Source: Haliclona indistincta
Taxonomy: Eukaryota; Porifera; Demospongiae; Haplosclerida; Chalinidae
Length of the DNA stretch: 64,000 nucleotides
Reading direction: 5' to 3'
Assembly (NCBI GenBank): GCA_964017065.1
Contig: OZ024785.1
Location: 12,479,086 to 12,543,085 of the forward strand
The notes beneath the pieces were generated by a model. The model did no database searches. It saw nothing but the letters and a program-made list of their open reading frames with translations, and was not told where the DNA came from. Shown piece by piece: positions 33,209-42,438 of the stretch (positions are counted from its first letter, which is position 1; the number at the start of each line of letters is the position of its first letter). The position numbers were made by a program, and so were the translations under genes.

Positions 33209-33596
33209 TTAAAGGTGCTAGGCGCGCTGAAGAAAGAAAGAAGAAAACGAAGATGACGAAACTCGATTTTCACCGTTTTCAGGTTCGTCTCTTTAGTAAC
33301 AATTTCAAGTGCTACTGTAAGTGGGGCAACGCCAGAGAGCAGATCTAAGTGTCTTTCGATGTCATCACCAGGTGAAATATCAGTGTTTGAACGCTAATAC
33401 ATTGTATGTAGCCGCCATTTTGTTTTTCCGTTCATCCCTACATAGGGAGGCACTACCGTGTGTCCCTAATATTAGGCAAATAGTACTCCATCAACTAAAC
33501 TACTTTTGTAATATGATGTCGCATCAAACAATACAAATTTACACAACTCTTTAGCAGTTAAACTACTATAATCTCTACACTACTGAACTGATCTAG

Positions 33597-35300
33597 TTAT
33601 GATGTAGTCATTCCTGATAGGATTGCTCTGCGCTCTTGCATGTACTCCTTCTCCTGGTCTAACCACTTGTCATGAGTGTCCTCAATCATCCCCTGCACAT
33701 TGACTATCTCGTCTCGCTGTCGGTAGCGGTAATGTCTGGACACACATGAGAACAGCACCAGAGACACCAGGATCAGAAACACCTTCACTCCCTCGAAAAT
33801 TAGCCAAGAGGTCTTTTCAAAAAGAAAAGTATCTACCAAACCTACTAGTAGGTACCTGATGCTAAAGGTGGCATACCACAGACCAATGAGCAGTCCCTGG
33901 CTAGTACGAGGAGCCTGGGCACAGATGAACTCAAACGCTGTCATGGAGACAAGCAGTGAAGAGATACCATTGAGGAGCTGAGGAATGATGAACCACAGGT
34001 AGGTGTTGTCGACTGGGTTGTCTGTTGATTCACATGAGATGTTGTAATAATTAATAATATTATTATTACTAAAGCGCATTTCATAGCATAAATCTTCAGG
34101 GTTATAACGAAAGTATTGATTTTTGCTTGAACAACTAGCTACCGAGCTGTGTTCTGACCAGTACTTGCTGTCATGGTTGATCACTACTATTATGTACAAG
34201 ACAACTTGTACTAGTGAGAGGTACAGACCAATCCACATTTTAGTGAGCATTCGAACTTTCTTGATGTAGCGACTACATTTGTTAATGATCAGTCGATAAA
34301 GTGGAATACCAACCACTACAACAAGAGTGCTGATGTGGAGTGGATTGAGCACAATTAGTAGCAGTACTGGTAGTGAAGGACAGCTAGTCCTCTGGAGCTG
34401 ATCTGGAGCAGAGTAGCCATCTCCAGCTAGATGGTATCCAAACAGACACAGGAGTAGAGGCAGGATGCGTAGGAAAGTCTTAGTGTCCTCCACCTCCTCA
34501 TTGGTAAATGGTCCTCCATATTTGTTCTTACCCAGGTCTATACGGCGTGGAATATCCTCCTCCCAGTAGGTGAAGGCACTACGATGCTGAGGGACCTTGT
34601 GGTTCCAAGAATACTTGAGCACTTTGTAGATATTCTTGAATGGGTTGAGACCTGCTCTCAGAATGTATAAGTGACGCTTTGATTTGTGAAGAAGCACTAA
34701 ACTGCTTACAGGAGCTAGTCCAAGTATTGTAAGAATAAGTATTGTTAAACTTTTCTTTATTACACCGTGTAAGAGGTATTGTTCAGGTTCAACTACAATA
34801 GTAAGATAAATTACTACCAATTGCACTGCATTGTGAGTCCAGTAGTACCAGTGGATGAAGGCAATCAGTTTTGGTGTAGGAGCCTCTAGTAGTTGATCCA
34901 GTCCAAATTGAATACAATTAGCTTTAAACAGTCCTATACCAGTGGTGACCAGAGCTATTAGTGTTAATGTTAGGATATAAGTCACTCCTCTTTCTGTTAT
35001 TTTGAGAAAGATGCCGATGAATACAAGTACCAGTCCAATACTATACCCAATTATCAAAGTTATCAGGGAGCAATTGATAGTTCGATACCTGGTGAGACAG
35101 ACATCAGCTATGTAGCCAAGGAGAGGGTAGCTGAGAAACAATAAGCCCAAGAGAGATATATTTGCGTTCTTGTGGTATGGGTGTTCGTGTTTTTCTAGTA
35201 GAATGCTCCTTCCTGTATCCAATAGTTGAACAGTGATAGAGCAAATGATGACTACCACATGACCTGGTAGAAAGGTACGATGATGTCCTGGCTGAGTCAT
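33597..35300 (-). CDS. POT/PTR2 (SLC15-like) transporter, copy 8 (type C)
   Basis: This intact copy belongs to the most distinct N-terminal class. It starts MTQPGHHRTFLPGH, and a further upstream ATG at 35321 would add MIRPASA; I chose the MTQ start used by the other copies. Helices 2-5 differ strongly (INCSLITLIIGYSIGLVLVF), and EANAIQFG is replaced by KANCIQFG. The loop at about 34030-34150 is the longest in the array, with asparagine-rich FSNNNIINYYNISC. The remaining C-terminal sequence is that of the other copies. Copy 13 is its closest relative. Confidence 0.86.
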   Translation of the reverse strand: MTQPGHHRTFLPGHVVVIICSITVQLLDTGRSILLEKHEHPYHKNANISLLGLLFLSYPLLGYIADVCLTRYRTINCSLITLIIGYSIGLVLVFIGIFLKITERGVTYILTLTLIALVTTGIGLFKANCIQFGLDQLLEAPTPKLIAFIHWYYWTHNAVQLVVIYLTIVVEPEQYLLHGVIKKSLTILILTILGLAPVSSLVLLHKSKRHLYILRAGLNPFKNIYKVLKYSWNHKVPQHRSAFTYWEEDIPRRIDLGKNKYGGPFTNEEVEDTKTFLRILPLLLCLFGYHLAGDGYSAPDQLQRTSCPSLPVLLLIVLNPLHISTLVVVVGIPLYRLIINKCSRYIKKVRMLTKMWIGLYLSLVQVVLYIIVVINHDSKYWSEHSSVASCSSKNQYFRYNPEDLCYEMRFSNNNIINYYNISCESTDNPVDNTYLWFIIPQLLNGISSLLVSMTAFEFICAQAPRTSQGLLIGLWYATFSIRYLLVGLVDTFLFEKTSWLIFEGVKVFLILVSLVLFSCVSRHYRYRQRDEIVNVQGMIEDTHDKWLDQEKEYMQERRAILSGMTTS

Positions 35301-37445
35301 GGCACTAGCTGGTCGTATCAAGTGTGTGGTTTGTTTTTAACTATCTGCACTAGTTGGTTTTTCTTAATTAGGAAAACGGTAGTAAAAGCTCTTGGAGTTA
35401 CACTAGCAAAAATTGTTATTCTTTTTTAATTATCTTTGATATGCTATAGCTATTTCTTATAGTGTATGTCTTTTTTGCCCTGTTTTTGATTGTTGATATT
35501 CAGCTGAAAACACTAAGAGTATGATTGTAGGATCTCGCCACTAACCTGTGTCGTTGATTGCTATTGCATTACACAAGTGAATGTATTGCACATTAGTGGG
35601 ACGCATGATTCACTATATTACTCGACAAAGGGCTCATGCTCAAGATTACTTTTTATAATAAGAGTTGCGAAAAGTAACACAAAATGCATTAAGCTATGCA
35701 ATTCTACTTCAGCAGTTCTTCCACTGACAATGAACACATTCCACCATAACCAGCAACTAAAGCAGTTATTATTATCAATAAAGAATCCGTTGGTCCCTAA
35801 ATAACCACCAAGCTGTCTAGCTGCATGCCAAGTCTAGTTGTGCTACAGATTGCTCACAATGAGATTTTCGATTTCTTATTTGACGTCACTTCGTGCACCT
35901 CGTAATGCACTATGGTAGCGCGTCTAGCCACCGTTTTTGCAAAGACAAAGTGCAGTCTTTGCTCTGACTGGACAAGCAAAGCTTTGTTTAGCCAAACCAA
36001 GACGCGCAATACTACGTGTGTGTTTTAGGCGGCTATTTCTACTCGCTCGTGCATGGGTGTGGTATTCCGTAAGCCATAGATGATCTGAGAAATTTTGCAA
36101 GTGCCAGTTCCACTAGTTACCTCACTTGGTAACAAGGAGTATCACCTCAAACCCGACTTGCTCAGTTATACCTGTACTGCTGCCGGGATATTGCACTGTG
36201 ATATTGACACAATATCACCTGTGTCACAAGTGTGTTGTCCACCTTTCATTTTACTACCCTTCTGGATAGGAGGATGTGGCATAGGTGGAAAGGTGCCCAT
36301 AAGACTGACGTATAGGAGGTGGAGCTGGAGATGGAATGGAAGATGTGTACACTTGTACCATATTATTCCTAAAATACTGAAACTACCTTACCCACGCATG
36401 TATTCATGCATGCTATAGGCATGCACTGCATAAGAGCCCGCCCACTCTCATTTAGAAAATTCTGTTCGGATTTTGTATTAATTGTTATTTGGCAAGCAGC
36501 AGAACGGTGATACCACACGAGGTTACTCGCTGAGTTGTTCTTCAAAGACTCCAGACTCCAATATGCACTCTCCATACGGCGATACTCTACTTCTAGTATG
36601 TATTCATGTGATTGAGTCTCGTGAGTATTGTGCAATCACAAGATGGTGCCTAACACTTAGCTGAGAACTCGTCAAAATTATATCGTCGTTTCGCTAAAAA
36701 CTAAGTTGAAAGCCACCTGCCTAGAGAATTTCACAGCTGTTCGTGGGTGTTTTTATGCTGGACACTGCTTGCGTACAGGTACTAGGCGTGCTGAAAAAAA
36801 GAAGAAAAAGCGAAGATGACGTAATTTCATTTTCACCGTTTCCAGGTTCATCACTTTAGTGACAATTTCAAGCAATCTTATGAGAATGGGCCAACGCCAG
36901 AGAGCAGATCTAAGTGTCTTTGGACTTACAAAATTGACCACCAGATGAAATATCAGCATGTGAATGCTAATACATTGTATGTAGCCGCCATCTTGTTGTT
37001 CAAATCATCCCTACACAGGGAGCACTACCGTGTGTTCCTAGTAATAATAAACAACTACAAACAAATAGAGACGTAACTTCATTAATTTATTTATTTGTAA
37101 GAAGTTATAATCTAGCTGTAGTGCAAACAGCACCACATATACCGGAGGTGTCCGCTATTGGGAGTGTCCGTTATGAAAGGTTCCACTGTACGTGTTTACT
37201 GGACGTACTGTTTCATTGATATAGTGAACTTGAACAAAATTATGCTTGTGACAGACGGACGGAGGAATGACAAACATACAGCACAATTACTGTATGCCTC
37301 TTGACCCCGCCCACTAAGGCATAAAACCACAAGAGTCTAAAATTAATGTTCTACAAAATACAACAATTCTACTGTACTGACTGTAGAACATACTGTTTTG
37401 TCTATCAATTAAATGAAAAATGGTTGAGACAATTTTGATATATTT
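35301..37445. other. POT intergenic DNA, partly private
   Basis: The first about 500 bp match the 5' flank of copy 13 (61480-62040). The middle (35830-36650) is not obviously shared with other spacers. The segment 36660-37030 again resembles the common spacer, and 37141-37330 matches 63040-63240 and includes a solo terminus of the CAGTGGAACC transposon family (GGTTCCACTGTA at 37179-37190). The 36095-36418 open frame shows no domain and is not called. Confidence 0.55.
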
Positions 37446-39173
37446 TTATGATATATTCAGTCCTGATAGGATTGCTCTGCGCTCTTGCATGTACTCCTCC
37501 TCCTGGTCTAACCACTTGTCATGAGTGTCCTCAATCATCCCCTGCACATTGACTATCTCGTCTCGCTGTCGGTAGCGGTAACGTCTGGACACACATGAGA
37601 ACAGCACCAGAGACACCAGGATCAGAAACACCTTCACTCCCTCAAAAATTAGCCAAGAGGTCTTTTCATAGAGAAGAGTATCTACCAAACCTACTAGTAG
37701 GTACCTGATGCTAAAGGTGGCATACCACAGACCAATGAGCAGTCCCTGGGTAGTACGAGGAGCCTGGGCACAGATGAACTCAAATACTGTCATGGAGACA
37801 AGCAGAGAAGAGAGACCATTGAGGAGCTGAGGAATGATGAACCACAGGTAGGTGTTGTCGACTGGGTTGTCTGTTGATTCACAAGAGTTATAGTGTCTTC
37901 CAAATCGGATCTTTAAGCAAACAATTCCAGAGTTGTAGCGAAAATAAGAGCGTGTTTTTAAAAAGCATCCAACTGAGCTGTGTTCCGACCAGTACTTGCT
38001 GTCATGGTTGATCACTACTATTATGTACAAGACAACTTGTACTAGTGAAAGGTACAGACCAATCCACATTTTAGTGAGCATTCGAACTTTCTTGATGTAG
38101 CGACTACATTTCTTGATGATCAGTCGATACAGTGGAATACCAACCACTACAACAAGAGTGCTGATGTGGAGTGGACTGTGCACAATTAGTAGCAGTACTG
38201 GTAGTGAAGGACAGCTAGTCCTCTGGAGCTGATCAGGAGCAGAGTAGCCATCTCCAGCTAGATGGTATCCAAACAGACACAGGAGAAGAGGCAGGATGCG
38301 TAGGAATGTCTTAGTGTCCTCCACCTCCTCATTGGTAAATGGTCCTCCATATTTGTTCTTACCCAGGTCTATACGGCGTGGAATATCCTCCTCCCAGTAG
38401 GTGAAGGCACTACGATGCTGAGGGACCTTGTGGTTCCAAGAATACTTGAGCACTTTGTAGATATTCTTGAATGGGTTGAGACCTGCTTTCAGAATGTATA
38501 AGTGACGCTTTGATTTATGAAGAAGCACTAAACTGCCTACAGCAGCTAGACCAAGTATGGCTACTAGTGATAGTGTAACACTGTCTCCTATTAATTGTTC
38601 TTCATATTGTGTGGGTCGTTTTTCTATGACTGTACCACCAATTATAAGATACATTGATACCAATTGCACTACATTGTGAGTCCAGTAGTACCAGTGGATG
38701 AAGGCAATCAGTTTTGGTGTAGGAGCCTCTAGTAGTTGATCCAGTCCAAATTGAATGGCATTAGCTTCAAACAGTCCAACACCAGTAGTTATGAAAGCTA
38801 TTATTGGTAATGCTAGGATTGTTGTTCCATATTTACTGATGTTTTCATCAATCATTGGACTCTTTCCTAATGTCAGACTAGCAATGATAGCGATGAAATA
38901 CATTAGGAGAAGAATAGTACATCCAACTATCAGAAATATGATGGAACATTTGATAGTTCGATACCTGGTGAGACAGACATCAGCTATGTAGCCAAGGAGA
39001 GGGTAGCTGAGAAACAATATGCCCAGAAAAGCAATAATTGTGATTTTGGTGTATGAGCGTTCATATTGTTCCAAATGAATGTTTCTTGAAACGTTCAATA
39101 GTTCAAAAATGATGGAGAAAATGACGATCATCACATGGCCTGGTAGGAAAGTACGGCGAGCTGGCTGATTCAT
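37446..39173 (-). CDS. POT/PTR2 (SLC15-like) transporter, copy 9 (type B), 575 aa
   Basis: This frame is intact and starts MNQPARRTF. The variable N-terminal block (SIIFLIVGCTILLLMYFIAI) and the loop at about 37876-37982 (GCFLKTRSYFRYNSGIVCL) are type B. It ends SGLNIS, which is shared only with the partial copy at 63341. It also shares a distinct 3' flank with that copy, in place of the flank common to the others. LNPLHIS is changed to HSPLHIS. Confidence 0.87.
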   Translation of the reverse strand: MNQPARRTFLPGHVMIVIFSIIFELLNVSRNIHLEQYERSYTKITIIAFLGILFLSYPLLGYIADVCLTRYRTIKCSIIFLIVGCTILLLMYFIAIIASLTLGKSPMIDENISKYGTTILALPIIAFITTGVGLFEANAIQFGLDQLLEAPTPKLIAFIHWYYWTHNVVQLVSMYLIIGGTVIEKRPTQYEEQLIGDSVTLSLVAILGLAAVGSLVLLHKSKRHLYILKAGLNPFKNIYKVLKYSWNHKVPQHRSAFTYWEEDIPRRIDLGKNKYGGPFTNEEVEDTKTFLRILPLLLCLFGYHLAGDGYSAPDQLQRTSCPSLPVLLLIVHSPLHISTLVVVVGIPLYRLIIKKCSRYIKKVRMLTKMWIGLYLSLVQVVLYIIVVINHDSKYWSEHSSVGCFLKTRSYFRYNSGIVCLKIRFGRHYNSCESTDNPVDNTYLWFIIPQLLNGLSSLLVSMTVFEFICAQAPRTTQGLLIGLWYATFSIRYLLVGLVDTLLYEKTSWLIFEGVKVFLILVSLVLFSCVSRRYRYRQRDEIVNVQGMIEDTHDKWLDQEEEYMQERRAILSGLNIS

Positions 39174-40125
39174 GGCACTGTGTTGTAAGTGATATGTGAG
39201 GTATGATTTTGTGTCTGAACCCTAAACCTGAAAGTTAACCATACTCTGATTATTCACCTGTTCTTTAGTCGCTTTAACTCCTTTAAACACTTTCTTTTTG
39301 CAAATGTTTGAAATACTTCCTATCATCTAGCTGTATTGAGTTACACTGCGAACAGTAATGGTGAAGTTTCATCAAGGTTCATTAAACACCGCTATTTGGT
39401 TGGTATAATTATTGAGAGCGCAACAGCATAGTCGAAGCTCAAGAGTTCAGTTCGTAGAGTTTATGCGTAAGTTACTCATTTGAACAAGTTCTGTTATAAA
39501 CGTCAACTTATAGTCGAAGAGTTCCTATTGCACGAAATTGGTGTAACAGTCAAGACATTAGTATTTGCTGTTGACTCTTTCACCAAGTAGTACATGTATA
39601 TTTAAATACTTTAATGTTTCTGATCAATCAGATTGCAAGGTGATGTATTTCACTTATGCACCTTTTTGTCACCTCTCAGTGATAGCGTTACACACAGCAT
39701 CAACTGCATGAGCAAGAAGGAATATTCACTGTATGCTGTTCATGTACCCGGACAGGCTCTTTATTATTCTGCACTAATGCACAGCAAGTGATTGTATGAC
39801 ATTCTCAACAAAAAAGAAAACATACTGTTTACAAAACCATCTACTTACAATCTTAACCCTTCAGCAACTGTATTTTCTGTCATGACAAATTGCTTCTTAC
39901 GGAATACACCTCCACTTGGTATCATAGTGGATTTACTACACACTTTTGTCACAACACATAAAGTGTATCTTGCGAGCTGGTCGTGTTATTTTTACAAACT
40001 TTCATAAGTATTTGTCGTGTGCTGTTACGCATACATTGACTGATATAATGATCACTGTTGTCAAACTACATTATAATTGAAAATTTAAACTTTATTATTT
40101 AACTGCACTCAACAAGCTGATCTGG
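39174..40125. other. Intergenic spacer, mostly unique
   Basis: This 0.95 kb lies between two transporters and does not resemble the other spacers. I see no conserved coding frame, RNA gene or inverted repeat. I looked here for the missing 5' exons of the methionyl-tRNA synthetase and found none. Confidence 0.5.
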
Positions 40126-41859
40126 TTATGATGTAGTCAGTCCTGATAGGATTGCTCTGCGCTCTTGCATGTACTCCTCCTCCTGGTCTAACCATTTGTC
40201 ATGAGTGTCCTCAATCATCCCCTGCACGTTGACTATCTCGTCTCGCTGTCGGTAGCGGTAACGTCTGGTCACACATGAGAACAGCACCAGAGACACCAGG
40301 ATCAGAAACACCTTCACTCCCTCGAAAATTAGCCAAGAGGTCTTTTCAATAAGAAAAGCATCTACCAAATCTACTACTAGGTACCTGATGCTAAAGGTGG
40401 CATACCACAGACCAATGAGCAGTCCCTGGGTAGTGCGAGGAGCCTGGGCACAGATGAACTCAAACACTGTCATGGAGACAAGCAGAAAAGAGAGACCATT
40501 GAGGAGCTGAGGAATGATGAACCACAGGTAGGTGTTGTCGACTGGGTTGTCTGTTGATTCACATGAGATGTTGTGAAGTTGTCTAATTTTGATCTTAAAA
40601 CAGACTTCTCCAGGACTGTCGCGATCGTGTGGGTAAATTTGTGTTGCACAAGCTACTGAGCTGTGTTCTGACCAATACTTGCTGTCATGGTTGATCACTA
40701 CTATTATGTACAAGACAACTTGTACTAGTGAGAGGTACAGACCAATCCACATTTTAGTGAGCATTCCCACTTTCTTGATGTAGCGACTACATTTGTTGAT
40801 GATCAGTCGATACAGTGGAATACCAACCACTACAACAAGAGTGGTGATGTGGAGTGGATTGAACACAATTAGTAGCAGTGCTGGTAGTGAAGGACAGCTA
40901 GTTCTTAGAAGCTGATCCGGAGCAGAGTAGCCATCTCCAGCTAGATGGTATCCAAACAGACACAGGAGAAGAGGCAGGATGCGTAGGAATGTCTTAGTGT
41001 CCTCCACCTCCTCATTGGTAAATGGTCCTCCATATTTGTTCTTACCCAGGTCTATACGGCGTGGAATATCCTCCTCCCAGTAGGTGAAGGCACTACGATG
41101 CTGTGGGACCTTGTGGTTCCAAGAATACTTGAGCACTTTGTAGATATTCTTGAATGGGTTGAGACCTGCTCTCAGAATGTATAAGTGACGCTTTGATTTA
41201 TGAAGAAGCATTAAATTACCTACAGCAGCTAGACCAAGTATAGCTGCAATTAAGAAAGATGATATTGCACGAAATACATGTGATTCAAATTGAGAGATTG
41301 ATTGTAATTTAGTGTTTAAAACTATCAAGCCAAATTTAAGATATGCTGTTACCAGTTGAACTACTTTGTGAGTCCAGTAGTACCAGTGGATGAAGGCAAT
41401 CAGTTTTGGTGTAGGAGCCTCTAGTAGTTGATCCAGTCCAAATTGAATGGCATTAGCCTCAAATAATCCAACACCAGTTGTGACCAAAGCTATTACTATA
41501 AATCCTGTGATGTATTTCGTTATTGTATTAAAAACCGGATTTTCTTGTATTAGTTCTGTTAGACTTAAAGAGATAGCAATAAGAATCAGTATCAATGTAA
41601 TAGTGCACCCAACTATCAGGAATATAAAGGAACATTTGAGAGTTCGATACCTGGTGAGACAGACATCAGCTATGTAGCCAAGGAGAGGGTAGCTCAGATA
41701 CAATAAGCCCAGCAAAGCAATGATTGCGATTTTGTTGTAGGAATGCTCATGATGTTCCAAATGAATGGTTCTTGGTATGTTCAATAGTTGAATAGTGATA
41801 GAGCAAATGATGACTACCACATGACCTGGTAGGAAAGTACGACGAGCTGGCTGAGTCAT
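40126..41859 (-). CDS. POT/PTR2 (SLC15-like) transporter, copy 10 (type D), 577 aa
   Basis: This intact frame could begin further upstream at 41931, but the MTQPARRTF start at 41859 fits all paralogues and the shared upstream context. The N-terminal block is its own type (TLILILIAISLSLTELIQEN) and so is the loop at about 40557-40665 (ACATQIYPHDRDSPGEVCFK). VRMLTKMW is VGMLTKMW and VSRRY is VTRRY. Its 3' flank is not the common one, which supports an older duplication than for the type-A copies. Confidence 0.87.
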   Translation of the reverse strand: MTQPARRTFLPGHVVVIICSITIQLLNIPRTIHLEHHEHSYNKIAIIALLGLLYLSYPLLGYIADVCLTRYRTLKCSFIFLIVGCTITLILILIAISLSLTELIQENPVFNTITKYITGFIVIALVTTGVGLFEANAIQFGLDQLLEAPTPKLIAFIHWYYWTHKVVQLVTAYLKFGLIVLNTKLQSISQFESHVFRAISSFLIAAILGLAAVGNLMLLHKSKRHLYILRAGLNPFKNIYKVLKYSWNHKVPQHRSAFTYWEEDIPRRIDLGKNKYGGPFTNEEVEDTKTFLRILPLLLCLFGYHLAGDGYSAPDQLLRTSCPSLPALLLIVFNPLHITTLVVVVGIPLYRLIINKCSRYIKKVGMLTKMWIGLYLSLVQVVLYIIVVINHDSKYWSEHSSVACATQIYPHDRDSPGEVCFKIKIRQLHNISCESTDNPVDNTYLWFIIPQLLNGLSFLLVSMTVFEFICAQAPRTTQGLLIGLWYATFSIRYLVVDLVDAFLIEKTSWLIFEGVKVFLILVSLVLFSCVTRRYRYRQRDEIVNVQGMIEDTHDKWLDQEEEYMQERRAILSGLTTS

Positions 41860-41996
41860 GGCACTGACTGTTGAGAGAATTTGTTTTGAAACCGAATTTA
41901 CGGCAAATATTTCGATAAAAATCAACAGCATACTGTGCTTTCATTAGTGAGTTTCTGTCACTTTCTGCGACGATTTGCAATATCAATGACAATAAT

Positions 41997-42376
41997 GGTG
42001 TCAGTAACTGTCTGATTACCTACAATATATACCTGTACACATGTTGAATAGTGATGTCAGTAACTGTTTGATTACCTACAATATATACCTGTACACATGT
42101 TGAATAATGGTGTCAGTAACTGTTTGATTACCTACAATATATACCTGTACACATGTTGAATAATGGTGTCAGTAACTGTTTGATTACCTACAATATATAC
42201 CTGTACACATGTTGAATAATGATGTCAGTAACTGTTTGATTACCTACAATATATACCTGTACACATGTTGAATAATGGTGTCAGTAACTGTTTGATTACC
42301 TACAATATATACCTGTACACATGTTGAATAATGATGTCAGTAACTGTTTGATTGCCTACAATATATACCTGTACAT
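41997..42376. repeat. 56-bp tandem repeat, about 6.8 copies
   Basis: Units begin at 41997, 42053, 42109, 42165, 42221, 42277 and 42333, each opening G(A/G)TGTCAGTAACTG. The last unit is cut after 44 bases. Units differ at one or two sites, mainly GATG versus GGTG. The array ends about 60 bp before the first visible exon of the methionyl-tRNA synthetase, so it lies in that gene's intron or at a rearrangement junction. Confidence 0.92.
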
Positions 42377-42438
42377 AAATGTATTGTTAGCACTACTTGT
42401 TTGTTTCAAATGTGACTAATGTTTGTCATTCTCATCAG

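Larger units (their letters stand above)
31464..33596. other. POT intergenic unit with three inserted MITEs
   Basis: Relative to paralogous spacers this one has two adjacent insertions at 31666-32068 and one at 32989-33208, each listed separately. The remaining DNA matches the spacer between copies 3 and 4, including the nested inverted repeat near 32343-32655 and the POT 3' flank. No gene is supported. Confidence 0.65.

Noticed and set aside
39792..40007. Possible missing 5' exon of MARS2
   Set aside because: The translation has no similarity to the HIGH-motif region or the Rossmann fold, and no fitting splice sites were seen.
42000..42376. Possible CRISPR-like array
   Set aside because: The repeats are directly adjacent 56-bp units without unique spacers, in a eukaryotic intron-like setting: a minisatellite.
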